Assembly: GCA_036804525.1 (NCBI GenBank)
Contig: DAIRSE010000004.1
Coordinates: 62,001 to 126,000 of the forward strand
Reading direction: 5' to 3'
Source of the DNA: JBFLVT01 sp036804525
Lineage (GTDB): Bacteria > Bacillota > Desulfotomaculia > Desulfotomaculales > JASEER01
DNA: 64,000 nucleotides
Shown here: positions 17,405 to 25,052 of the stretch, piece after piece
How positions within the stretch are numbered: position 1 is the stretch's first letter
Layout of the letters: each line of letters starts with the position of its first letter
Notes under the pieces: model-generated
Database searches by the model: none
The model's input: the letters and a program-made list of their open reading frames with translations, nothing else
What the model was told of the DNA's origin: nothing
Program-made: the position numbers and the translations under genes

Positions 17405-18199
17405 ATGGAAAATTGGCGGGAGATGGTTGCTTTCCCTTTGACTGGCCGCAGCCCGAAACCTCGTCAGCGCGGCTTGACGATGATTCTCGATAAAGGGTTG
17501 GGACTGGGAGAAACCAAAGACCTCCTGGAAATAGCCGGCAACCACATTGACTTCATCAAGCTGGGGTTCGGCACGTCAGCCCTTTATTCCGACGGGATTC
17601 TTCAGGAAAAACTTTCGCTAGTCAGGCAGTATAACGTAGGCATATATCCTGGCGGCACCTTCCTGGAGATCGCCATAGCTCAGGGCAAGCTGAAGCGTTT
17701 CCTGAACCTGGCGAAGGTTTTAGGCTTTACGGCTATCGAGGTCAGCGACGGCTCCATCTCGCTGGAACCCCGGGTTCGTCGCGAAGCCATACTCAGGGGA
17801 AAAGAAATGGGTTTTACAGTTCTGACCGAGGTTGGTAAAAAGGATCCCAACGCCTGTCCATCCCTTAAGGAACTCGCCGCACAGGCTGTCGACGACCTTA
17901 CCTACGGCGCCGACTGGGTCATAGTCGAAGGGCGCGAATTCGGCAAAGGTGTGGTCATCTACGACGAACAGGGGCGTATTAAGCCTGGCTCCCTGGAGGA
18001 ATTCACAGCCTATCTTCCCGATAAAGACGTCATCTTTTGGGAAGCGCCGCTGAAGGAGCAACAGCAGGAGCTCATCATCCGTTTTGGGCCCGATGTCAAC
18101 CTAGGCAACATCCCTCCGCAAGAAGTCCTGTCACTTGAGGCCCTGCGGGTTGGACTGCGTGGCGATACTTTAAAGTATTGCCAGGCCATTGCGAAGTGA
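17405..18199 (+). CDS. comA: Phosphosulfolactate synthase
   Basis: Adds sulfite to phosphoenolpyruvate to give (R)-2-phospho-3-sulfolactate, known from coenzyme M synthesis and from Bacillus sulfolactate production (YitD). The 264-residue TIM barrel matches ComA: TMILDKGLGLGETKDLLE, DFIKLGFGTSALY, NVGIYPGGTFLEIA, IEVSDGSISLEPRVRR, TEVGKKDPN, DWVIVEGREFGKG and the C-terminal LGNIPPQEVLSLEALRVGLRGDT. ATG at 17405 has AAAGGAG 8 nt upstream. The expected phosphatase (ComB) and dehydrogenase genes are not in this window. 3-Sulfolactate in spores is one plausible use here. Confidence 0.9.
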   Translation: MENWREMVAFPLTGRSPKPRQRGLTMILDKGLGLGETKDLLEIAGNHIDFIKLGFGTSALYSDGILQEKLSLVRQYNVGIYPGGTFLEIAIAQGKLKRFLNLAKVLGFTAIEVSDGSISLEPRVRREAILRGKEMGFTVLTEVGKKDPNACPSLKELAAQAVDDLTYGADWVIVEGREFGKGVVIYDEQGRIKPGSLEEFTAYLPDKDVIFWEAPLKEQQQELIIRFGPDVNLGNIPPQEVLSLEALRVGLRGDTLKYCQAIAK

Positions 18200-18204
18200 C
18201 GGGA

Positions 18205-18244
18205 GGGACTGTCGAAATACTCCTTTCAACAGTCCCGGTTTTTG
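18205..18244 (+). terminator. Terminator after comA
   Basis: GGGACTGT (18205-18212) pairs with ACAGTCCC (18229-18236), followed by GG and five T. A good intrinsic terminator 5 nt after the stop codon. Confidence 0.85.
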
Positions 18245-18268
18245 AACGGACCTGGCATAAGGTTTCCC

Positions 18269-18297
18269 CAACGGCTTTGCGAAAAGCCGTTTTTTTT
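18269..18297 (+). terminator. Second terminator in tandem after comA
   Basis: ACGGCTT and AAGCCGT form a stem (18271-18290) with a tight loop, followed by eight T. It lies 25 nt after the first terminator, making this a tandem pair before the DUF441 gene. Confidence 0.85.
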
Positions 18298-18382
18298 AGC
18301 TACCCCGCCGTCTACTTGATCATGACTTCTAAAGCGGTATCCTCTGGCATAAGGTGGAAAATAAACGAGAGGCACAACGGCA

Positions 18383-18841
18383 ATGAGCGCAGAGATCATC
18401 CTGGGTGCACTGGTCATTACGGGTCTGGCGGCCAAGTCCAACCTCCTGGCCGCAGCGTCGTGTATCCTGCTGATTATCAGGCTTACCAACATGCACGTCC
18501 TGTTTCGCTTTCTAGAAAAACAGGGATTGGACATCGGTTTATTGTTTCTTCTTTTGACCATCATGGTCCCATTGGCCACCGGCAAGATCAGGATCCACGA
18601 CATTCTTTACAATCTTACCACGCTGCCGGGCCTTTTCGCTTTCCTCGGCGGGGCCCTGGCAACCCACCTAAACTACGAAGGGTTAAGAATTCTTCAGCTC
18701 GATCCGCAAGTAATTTTCGGCCTCATCATAGGCTCGATTTTCGGGATCGTCTTCCTCAATGGCATGCCGGTCGGGCCGTTGATGGCTGCCGGGATAATGG
18801 CGCTCTTCATGGAGTTCGCGCGATACCTTAAACTGCAGTAA
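18383..18841 (+). CDS. DUF441 family membrane protein
   Basis: A 152-residue protein with four or so membrane segments: EIILGALVITGLAAKSNLLAA, IGLLFLLLTIMVPLATGKI, LPGLFAFLGGALATHLN, and the Gly-rich LIIGSIFGIVFLNGMPVGPLMAAGIMA pair at the C-terminus. The GK-and-NGMPVGP features match DUF441 (UPF0756, Bacillus YtwI); function unknown. The ATG follows GCACAACGGCA, a poor ribosome site. Its 3' end overlaps the convergent rluD gene by 14 nt, so no terminator separates the two. Confidence 0.85.
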   Translation: MSAEIILGALVITGLAAKSNLLAAASCILLIIRLTNMHVLFRFLEKQGLDIGLLFLLLTIMVPLATGKIRIHDILYNLTTLPGLFAFLGGALATHLNYEGLRILQLDPQVIFGLIIGSIFGIVFLNGMPVGPLMAAGIMALFMEFARYLKLQ

Positions 18842-19748
18842 GCTTTTCAAGAACGGCAGCGAGCTCCGGCGGCAGCGCGACTGCAAACTCGAGAAATTCA
18901 CGGGTTACCGGATGGGTAAACCCCAACCGCCCGGCGTGGAGAAACTGGCCGGAAAGGCCAAGTTCGGGTCTGGCCCTGCCGTACTTAAGGTCGCCAACCA
19001 GTGGATAGCCGATGTAGGCCATATGTACGCGGATCTGGTGCGTACGCCCTGTCTCCAGCTGCAGCCGCAACAACGTATAGCCCTGGTAACGCTGCGCAAC
19101 CCGCCAGTGCGTAACGGCGGGACGCCCGTTGCGCCTCACCGCCATGCGCTGCCGGTCCTTGGGATGGCGCCCGATCGGGGCGTCGATCATCCCTGCATCC
19201 TTTGGGGGCCCCCCGTGCACAAGCGCCAGGTATTCACGAAGGATGCGCCGCGCCTTAAGCTCGGCGGCCAGGAAGTGATGGGCCTGATCGGTTTTGGCCA
19301 CCATCAGCAGCCCGGACGTATCCTTATCCAGCCGGTGGACGATACCCGGACGTAAAACACCGTTTATGCCTGAAAGGTCTTTGCAGTGGTAAAGCAGGGC
19401 GTTGACGAGCGTTCCCGTGTAATTGCCCGCACCGGGATGCACAACCATCCTGCGGGGCTTGTTAACCACGAGCACAGCCTCGTCTTCGTATACGATGTCC
19501 AACCGTATCTTTTCGGGCTCAACCTTGGGGACGACAGGCTCCGGCACGACGATGGCGACAATGTCGCCCGTCTTCAAGCGGTAGCTGGAACGGCCGGCAG
19601 GCTGTTCGTTTACCGTCACACAACCCTCGGCGATCAGCTTTTGAATACGCGAGCGGGTTAAATCAAGATCGTTGGACTCGGCCAGGTACACGTCGAGCCT
19701 CATGCCCGACTCCGCCTCGTCCACTTCAAAGCGCATCAGGGCGGGCAT
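18828..19748 (-). CDS. rluD: RluA/RluD family 23S rRNA pseudouridine synthase
   Basis: Isomerises uridines in rRNA. The 306-residue protein has an N-terminal S4 RNA-binding domain (about 15-75, SRIQKLIAEGCVTVNEQ) and the catalytic domain with PGIVHRLDKDTSGLLMVAKT (about 133-152, catalytic Asp in RLDKDTSG) and RTHQIRVHMAYIGYPLVGD. It follows lspA by 7 nt, the Bacillus lspA-ylyB pairing, so YlyB-type is the best ortholog; the exact target uridines cannot be read from sequence. The gene overlaps the convergent DUF441 gene at its 3' end. Confidence 0.92.
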   Translation of the reverse strand: MPALMRFEVDEAESGMRLDVYLAESNDLDLTRSRIQKLIAEGCVTVNEQPAGRSSYRLKTGDIVAIVVPEPVVPKVEPEKIRLDIVYEDEAVLVVNKPRRMVVHPGAGNYTGTLVNALLYHCKDLSGINGVLRPGIVHRLDKDTSGLLMVAKTDQAHHFLAAELKARRILREYLALVHGGPPKDAGMIDAPIGRHPKDRQRMAVRRNGRPAVTHWRVAQRYQGYTLLRLQLETGRTHQIRVHMAYIGYPLVGDLKYGRARPELGLSGQFLHAGRLGFTHPVTREFLEFAVALPPELAAVLEKLTAV

Positions 19749-19755
19749 AGCGCAC

Positions 19756-20235
19756 TCACTCTCCGGCGTGTTTGAAACTTCTCAGGAGTACAAGGCCGAC
19801 ACCCAGGACAATGGCCACGTCCGCAACATTAAACACCGGCCACACCCTGAAGTCGATGAAATCCACAACGCTTTGCAACCGCAGCCGATCGGCAAGGTTG
19901 CCGATAGCCCCGCCCAGAATCAATCCGCCGGGGACAGCCAAACCGGCCTTGACAACTTTTGGGTAACCGACAACCGCAGCCAAGACAACAGCAACGGTAA
20001 CGCCTATAAGGACGCCAACCTGCCCGTCCAGCAACCCGAAAGCACCCCCGCGGTTATGAACGTGTGTCAAGTAAAGAACCCCGGGGATGACAGGTACGCT
20101 CTCGCCCAGGGACAGCGCGGAGGCAATAATCCATTTGCTAGCCTGGTCGAATATAACGGTAAGGAGTGCCGTCAGCCAAAAAATTCTCCCCCGGCCCCTT
20201 TCTGCCCGGAAATAACTTAACCCGATCATTGGCAT
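19756..20235 (-). CDS. lspA: Signal peptidase II (lipoprotein signal peptidase)
   Basis: Membrane aspartyl protease that cleaves lipoprotein signal peptides. The 159-aa protein has four membrane segments and both catalytic Asp motifs: GGAIGNLADRL (about 111-121) and VFNVADVAIVLGV (about 136-148), plus the early FDQASKW and HNRGGAFG motifs. ATG at 20235; an in-frame ATG at 20229 is equally possible. First gene of the lspA-rluD pair. Confidence 0.95.
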   Translation of the reverse strand: MPMIGLSYFRAERGRGRIFWLTALLTVIFDQASKWIIASALSLGESVPVIPGVLYLTHVHNRGGAFGLLDGQVGVLIGVTVAVVLAAVVGYPKVVKAGLAVPGGLILGGAIGNLADRLRLQSVVDFIDFRVWPVFNVADVAIVLGVGLVLLRSFKHAGE

Positions 20236-20330
20236 ACGAAGACGCTAAATACCACCCGCGAAAATATGGTAACAGTCCTTTACACCCGGGTCAATGGCCG
20301 CTGGAACTGTACCTGGAATGTTAAATTGTT

Positions 20331-20359
20331 TCGACAATTAGGACAGGTTGTGCTAACAT
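20331..20359 (+). promoter_or_regulatory. Sigma-A promoter of the phosphate transport pair
   Basis: TCGACA (20331-20336), 17-bp spacer, TAACAT (20354-20359) with an extended TGC. It lies 27 nt before the DUF47 start. No clear PhoP box (TTAACA-type repeats) is seen. Confidence 0.65.
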
Positions 20360-20386
20360 TGCAGGTAGAGAACTGACCGAGGTGGG

Positions 20387-21007
20387 ATGCTGGTGTTTAA
20401 TTTCCGTAAACAGAACTTCTTTTTTAATCAGTTTCAGCTGATTGTCGAGAATTTAAACGAAGCCTCCGCCTACTTCAGGGCCAATGTTTGCGCAACAAAA
20501 GACCTGGAGGGCTTTGCCCGGCAGATGAAGGAATATGAAAAGAAGGGCGACGGGTTTACCCACGCCATCTTCAAAGCACTCAACACCACCTTTGTCACCC
20601 CGTTGGAGCGCGAAGACATCCTCGGCTTGACAGTGAAACTGGACGATATCCTGGACGGACTCGAGGCTGCAGCATCCCTCATCAACATTTACGGCATCAG
20701 CGAATGCACCTTCACCACCGCGTTCTCGCAAAACATCGGCCACTGCATCGACGAGGTAACGGCTGCCATACATCTCCTTACCGAACGCAAGCTGACGCAA
20801 ATCACCCAGTACACCCATTCGATCAACGAACTGGAAAACGAGGCTGATGAACTGCTTTTGGCCAGCATGAAGGCTCTGTTCACTCAGGAGAAGGATCCCA
20901 TCCAGATCATCAAGAAAAAAGAAATCTATGCCGTCCTGGAAAACATCTCTGACCTCTGCGAAGATGTCGCCGACATCCTGGAAAGCATCATCATGCGCAA
21001 TTCGTAA
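20387..21007 (+). CDS. DUF47 family PhoU-like protein
   Basis: A 206-residue all-helical protein related to PhoU (TIGR00153/DUF47), which usually sits before and regulates PiT transporters. Family features: an N-terminal FNFRKQNFFFNQF, an EYEKKGDGFTHAIFKALNTTFVTPLEREDI segment (about 48-78), and the acidic second repeat INELENEADELL with KKKEIYAVLENISDLCEDVADILE at the end; the E-x3-D patterns bind metal in relatives. It ends 21 nt before the transporter gene. ATG at 20387 is close to GAGG (4 nt); GTG at 20393 may be the real start. Confidence 0.88.
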   Translation: MLVFNFRKQNFFFNQFQLIVENLNEASAYFRANVCATKDLEGFARQMKEYEKKGDGFTHAIFKALNTTFVTPLEREDILGLTVKLDDILDGLEAAASLINIYGISECTFTTAFSQNIGHCIDEVTAAIHLLTERKLTQITQYTHSINELENEADELLLASMKALFTQEKDPIQIIKKKEIYAVLENISDLCEDVADILESIIMRNS

Positions 21008-21028
21008 TTCACAGTCACGGAGGAAGCG

Positions 21029-22036
21029 ATGTTTTGTGATCTATGGCTGATAGCCACAGTGGTTGCGCTCGCGCTCGCCTTCGACTTCGTCAACGGCTTT
21101 CACGACACCGCCAACGCGATCGCCAGTCCGATTTCCACGAGGGCGCTGAATCCGCGTTTTGCCGTTTTATTGGCTGCCGTAATGAACTTCGTCGGAGCAC
21201 TGACCTTTACCGGTGTGGCTAAAACCATCGGCGGCAAAATCGCCGACCCGATGAAACTAGAAGCAGGGCTCTACATCGTCCTGGCCGCCCTTATTGCCGC
21301 GATCTTCTGGAACCTCGTCACCTGGTATTTCGGAATGCCGTCAAGCTCATCGCACGCTCTGATTGGAGCCTTGGCAGGAGCCGTCGTCGCCGCGGCGGGG
21401 TTCTCGGCCGTTAATGCAGGCGGTTTTACTAAGATTATTGCTTCCCTTATTCTCTCGCCCCTGGTTGCCGCCACAGTCGGCTATACGCTGATGAACCTGG
21501 TAAGAATTATCTTCGCCAACGCCAATCCCCATAGGATTAATAACCGTTTCCGCAGAGCACAGCTCTTCACCGCCGCCTTCCAAGCCTTTACCCACGGCAC
21601 CAATGACGCACAAAAAACCATGGGTATTATAACCTTCGCCCTTGTTGCCGGCGGTTTTCAGGATACCCTGGAAGTAGCGTTATGGGTTAAAATCGCAGCA
21701 GCCCTGGCTATGGCCCTGGGTACTTACAGCGGCGGCTGGCGCATCATTAAAACGGTGGGCACGCGTATTTTCCCGCTGCGCCCGTCAAGCGGTTTTTCGG
21801 CAGACTTCGGCTCGGCCATCACAATTCTTACGGCAACCCTTCTCAGCCAGCCGGTCAGCACAACCCACGTCATTTCTTCGTCGATCGTCGGTGTGGGACT
21901 GGCCCGGCGGTCCTCGTCGGTAAAGTGGACCACCACCCGCAACATGGTTACGACCTGGGTTTTCACCATCCCGGCGACGGCCGTCGTCGCCGCATTATCC
22001 TTCGAGCTGCTCCGCCATATTTTTAACATCCCCTAA
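21029..22036 (+). CDS. pit: PiT family inorganic phosphate transporter
   Basis: Low-affinity phosphate (metal-phosphate) symporter of the cytoplasmic membrane. The 335-aa protein carries both PiT signatures, one per half: FVNGFHDTANAIASPI (about 22-37) and FTHGTNDAQKTMGIITFAL (about 187-205), with about ten membrane segments. It is paired with the upstream DUF47 gene, the usual arrangement in Firmicutes. ATG at 21029 follows GGAGG by 6-7 nt. Confidence 0.93.
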   Translation: MFCDLWLIATVVALALAFDFVNGFHDTANAIASPISTRALNPRFAVLLAAVMNFVGALTFTGVAKTIGGKIADPMKLEAGLYIVLAALIAAIFWNLVTWYFGMPSSSSHALIGALAGAVVAAAGFSAVNAGGFTKIIASLILSPLVAATVGYTLMNLVRIIFANANPHRINNRFRRAQLFTAAFQAFTHGTNDAQKTMGIITFALVAGGFQDTLEVALWVKIAAALAMALGTYSGGWRIIKTVGTRIFPLRPSSGFSADFGSAITILTATLLSQPVSTTHVISSSIVGVGLARRSSSVKWTTTRNMVTTWVFTIPATAVVAALSFELLRHIFNIP

Positions 22037-22077
22037 GCCCTTTATGCTACGAAAAAAATTTTGGCATTCCCGAACGG

Positions 22078-22184
22078 CCCGGCACTCAATTCTACGAGTA
22101 GAGTTGCCATAGATAGAACTTTCTGGCGTCTCGAAGACTGATAGTAGCTCTGAATGTAATGGTTGTTAGAGTTGAGTGCCAGGG
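22078..22184. repeat. 100-nt element with 13-nt inverted ends
   Basis: GGCACTCAATTCT (22081-22093) and AGAGTTGAGTGCC (22168-22180) pair at 12 of 13 positions; CCC and GGG just outside extend the stem past one bulged base. The roughly 75 nt inside have no reading frame. It lies between the convergent pit and rnj genes. It could be a small structured RNA, a 3' UTR structure, or a relic of a small mobile element. Confidence 0.55.
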
Positions 22185-22203
22185 AGTCCTACTACCTACT
22201 ACT

Positions 22204-22239
22204 AAGAAAGGCCGCACCCCAGTGGATGCGGCCTTTCTT
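22204..22239. terminator. Bidirectional terminator between pit and rnj
   Basis: A perfect 13-bp stem, AAGAAAGGCCGCA / TGCGGCCTTTCTT (22204-22216 and 22227-22239), with a 10-nt loop. T-rich arms on both strands let it end both converging units. It begins right after the rnj stop codon. Confidence 0.88.
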
Positions 22240-22240
22240 G

Positions 22241-23905
22241 TCACTGTACCTCCATGATGATCGGCAAGATCATCGGCCGTCGGCCCGTTTTCTCGTACAA
22301 GAACTTGCTGAGTGTTTCACGCATCTCCGATTTTAACGCGGACCACTCGCTGATCCCACGCTTGGTACACTTCTCCAGAGCTTCGCGTACCTTTTCTTTG
22401 GCATCGTCCATCAATGCCTCGGATTCGCGGACGTAAACGAAGCCGCGCGACACAATGTCAGGTCCGGCCAGGATCTCTCCCTGGTTCTGATCAATGGTCA
22501 CCACGACGATCAGGATGCCGTCGAGCGCAAGCTGTTTACGGTCGCGCAGGACGATGTTGCCGACATCGCCTACCCCGAGCCCGTCAACCAGGACCTTCCC
22601 CGAGGTCACGCGGCCCGCTATGCGGCCTGCCTTTTTCGTAAACTCCAGCACTTGCCCGTTTTCGGCCACAAAGATATTCTCAGGCGGGATTTGCAGGCTT
22701 TGAGCCAGCTCGGCGTGTTTTTTGAGCATCCGGTATTCCCCGTGGACCGGTACGAAGAATTTGGGACGCACAAGGTTTATCATCAACTTGAGTTCTTCCT
22801 GGCTGGGATGGCCTGAAACGTGGATGCCTGACATAGGCTCGTAGTAGACTTCAGCTCCAAGTTTCAGCAGATGGTCGATAATCCGGCCGACAAGTTTCTC
22901 ATTGCCGGGAATTGGCGTGGCTGAGATGATAATGGTATCACCAGGGAGAATGTCCACCTGCTTGTGACTATCCATTGCCATCCGCGTCAGGGCCGACATG
23001 GGTTCACCCTGACTCCCGGTAGTCAGCAATACCACTCTATTGCGAGGCAAGCGGTTGGCTTCCTCGATGTCGATCAGGGTATCGGGGGGGATATTCAGGT
23101 AACCCAGCTCAAAAGCCGTATTCACCACGTTAACCATACTCCGACCCACTACCGCTACCTTGCGCCCGTGCCGGTGCGCCGCCATAATCGCCTGCTGCAG
23201 GCGATGCACGTTTGAAGCAAAGGTGGCGACCAGAATCCGTTCCTTGGCCTTGCGAAAAGTACGGTCAAACGTCTCCCCGACCACGGACTCGGACATGGTA
23301 AAGCCGGGGCGTTCCACATTGGTGCTGTCCGAAAGCAATACCAGCACGCCCTTTTCCCCCAGCTGGGCAAAACGGTGCAGATCTATCATCTCCCCGTCCA
23401 CCGGCGTATGGTCGATCTTAAAGTCGCCGGTATGCACCACTACACCCAGCGGCGTGTGCAGGGCCAGACCCACGGCGTCGGGAACGCTGTGCGAAACGCG
23501 AATAAACTCCACCCCGAAAGCCCCGATGCGGATAACGTCGCGCGGTTTTACGATCCGGAGATCGGCCTGATCTTCGAATTCCTGTTCACGCAGCTTTCCG
23601 CTTAGCAGGCCGAGAGTCAGCTTTGTCCCGTAAACCGGCACATTCAGCTGTTTTAATACATAGGGGAGAGCGCCGATGTGATCCTCATGTCCGTGCGTGA
23701 GAACAATGCCCCGTACAAGCGACTGGTTATCGAGAAGATAGGAGATGTCCGGGATCACGATGTCGATGCCGAGCATCTCCTCCTCAGGAAACATCAGCCC
23801 GCAATCTATGACAACAATATCGTTGCCGTAGCGGACGGCCATCATATTCTTGCCGATCTCACCGAGCCCCCCGAGCGGGATTATTTGCAGTTTTCCATCG
23901 CGCGT
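22241..23905 (-). CDS. rnj: Ribonuclease J
   Basis: Beta-lactamase-fold nuclease with 5'-to-3' exo- and endonuclease activity in mRNA decay and rRNA maturation. Metal motif LTHGHEDHIGALP, the PVHGEYRML region and the C-terminal domain (to about residue 554) are all present. The conserved first strand KLQIIPLGGLGEIGKNM is encoded upstream of the first in-frame ATG (23845), but no ATG, GTG or TTG precedes it in frame. The codon at the right distance from GGAGGTG (8 nt) is ACG at 23905, which gives 554 aa, matching the family. Starting at 23845 would remove a core strand. It follows dapA, as rnjB does in Bacillus. Confidence 0.85.
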   Translation of the reverse strand, partial: TRDGKLQIIPLGGLGEIGKNMMAVRYGNDIVVIDCGLMFPEEEMLGIDIVIPDISYLLDNQSLVRGIVLTHGHEDHIGALPYVLKQLNVPVYGTKLTLGLLSGKLREQEFEDQADLRIVKPRDVIRIGAFGVEFIRVSHSVPDAVGLALHTPLGVVVHTGDFKIDHTPVDGEMIDLHRFAQLGEKGVLVLLSDSTNVERPGFTMSESVVGETFDRTFRKAKERILVATFASNVHRLQQAIMAAHRHGRKVAVVGRSMVNVVNTAFELGYLNIPPDTLIDIEEANRLPRNRVVLLTTGSQGEPMSALTRMAMDSHKQVDILPGDTIIISATPIPGNEKLVGRIIDHLLKLGAEVYYEPMSGIHVSGHPSQEELKLMINLVRPKFFVPVHGEYRMLKKHAELAQSLQIPPENIFVAENGQVLEFTKKAGRIAGRVTSGKVLVDGLGVGDVGNIVLRDRKQLALDGILIVVVTIDQNQGEILAGPDIVSRGFVYVRESEALMDDAKEKVREALEKCTKRGISEWSALKSEMRETLSKFLYEKTGRRPMILPIIMEVQ

Positions 23906-23982
23906 CTGTTGTACACCTCCGTTTGCAAAATTTGCAAAAAAATAAAGAACCCAGTGCCGGTCCGTTCACGAATTCTGAAAAC

Positions 23983-24012
23983 ATTGTATATTTTTTTGGC
24001 CTCAGTAGACAA
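23983..24012 (-). promoter_or_regulatory. Putative sigma-A promoter of rnj
   Basis: Minus strand TTGTCT (24007-24012), 18-bp spacer, TACAAT (23983-23988). Between it and the gene, two tandem TTTGCAAA palindromes precede the ribosome site (about 23920-23940). Confidence 0.5.
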
Positions 24013-24041
24013 GTATGACCAAAAGAGAACAGCATACCTTA

Positions 24042-24167
24042 AAGGGATTCGCTGCGCGAATCCCTACTATCCCGGCGACCGACGACTAACGACTGACGAC
24101 CAAATTAATTCTGCAATTCCCGAACGGGAATTGCTTCGAGTCCTAAGACTTACGACTTACGACCCTT
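24042..24167. repeat. Heptamer-based repeat after dapA
   Basis: Plus strand: a palindrome GGGATTCGCTGCGCGAATCCC-like block (about 24048-24064), tandem units of the CGACTGA/CGACTAA type (about 24078-24100), a second palindrome CAATTCCCG/CGGGAATTG (about 24114-24134), and further ACTTACG units (about 24147-24163). It starts directly after the dapA stop and resembles the array after pyrE. Confidence 0.7.
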
Positions 24168-25052
24168 TTACAGCAGCCCTGCCGAATGCATGAGCTTCTT
24201 GAGGGTTTCCTTCTCCTCGTCGCTGGCTTCAACGAGCGGCGGGCGCGGCGGACCGACCCCCCAGCCTAAAAGATTGAGCGCCGCCTTGACGGGTACGGGG
24301 TTTGTGGTGATGAAAATCCCCTTCATCATCGGGTAGAGCTCACGGTGGAGTTTTGCAGCCCGCCCCACATTGCCGGTAGTGAAGGCGTCGTACATCTCCT
24401 GGATCTGCCTCCCCATCAGGTGGGCAAGCACGCTGACGACACCCTTACAGCCAAGGGACAACAAAGGAAGCGTCATGGAGTCGTCGCCGCTGTAAACGGC
24501 AAAAGAATCCGGGAGTAAACGCAGCAATTCCGTGGCCTGATCGGTGCTGCCTGTCGATTCTTTCAGGGCGACGATGTTCGGGATCTCTGCCAAACGGGCA
24601 ACTGTTTGCGGGAGGAGGTTGACGCCGGTGCGCGACGGGATGTTGTAGAGCATGATCGGGAGATTGGTAGACTCGGCGATGGCTTTAAAATGCTGGTATA
24701 ATCCTTCCTGAGAAGGCTTGTTGTAGTAAGGGCATACCAGGAGCAGCGCGTCTACGCCGACTTTCTCCGCGGCCTGGGTCAGGGCAATGCTTTCCTTTGT
24801 AGAATAGCTCCCGGTACCCGCCACGACGACGGCCTTACCGCCAACTTCTTCCACAACGGCGCGAAAGAGCTCGACTTTTTCGTCCTTGCTGAGCGTTGGG
24901 GATTCCCCGGTTGTTCCACAAACGACCAGACCGTCGGAGCCGTTCTCCACCAGGTACCTGGCAAGTTTACGGGCCACAGGCAGGTTTACCTCAAGCGAAC
25001 GGTCAAAGGGAGTCACCATTGCCGTTAGGACGCGCCCAAAATCAAAAGTCAA
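24168..25052 (-). CDS. dapA: 4-hydroxy-tetrahydrodipicolinate synthase
   Basis: Condenses aspartate semialdehyde and pyruvate, the entry to diaminopimelate, lysine and dipicolinate. The 294-residue TIM barrel has VVCGTTGESPTLS (about 43-55), catalytic Tyr in LYNIPSRTGVNL (about 135-146) and the Schiff-base Lys in IVALKESTG (about 159-167). The last gene of dapB-spoVFA-spoVFB-asd-dapG-dapA; its ATG directly follows the dapG stop. Its product is shared by DapB and by the SpoVF dipicolinate synthase in the same operon. Confidence 0.96.
   Translation of the reverse strand: MTFDFGRVLTAMVTPFDRSLEVNLPVARKLARYLVENGSDGLVVCGTTGESPTLSKDEKVELFRAVVEEVGGKAVVVAGTGSYSTKESIALTQAAEKVGVDALLLVCPYYNKPSQEGLYQHFKAIAESTNLPIMLYNIPSRTGVNLLPQTVARLAEIPNIVALKESTGSTDQATELLRLLPDSFAVYSGDDSMTLPLLSLGCKGVVSVLAHLMGRQIQEMYDAFTTGNVGRAAKLHRELYPMMKGIFITTNPVPVKAALNLLGWGVGPPRPPLVEASDEEKETLKKLMHSAGLL

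Noticed and set aside
22254..22436. Short plus-strand frames opposite rnj
   Set aside because: Shadows of the RNase J C-terminal region, without starts supported by a ribosome site.
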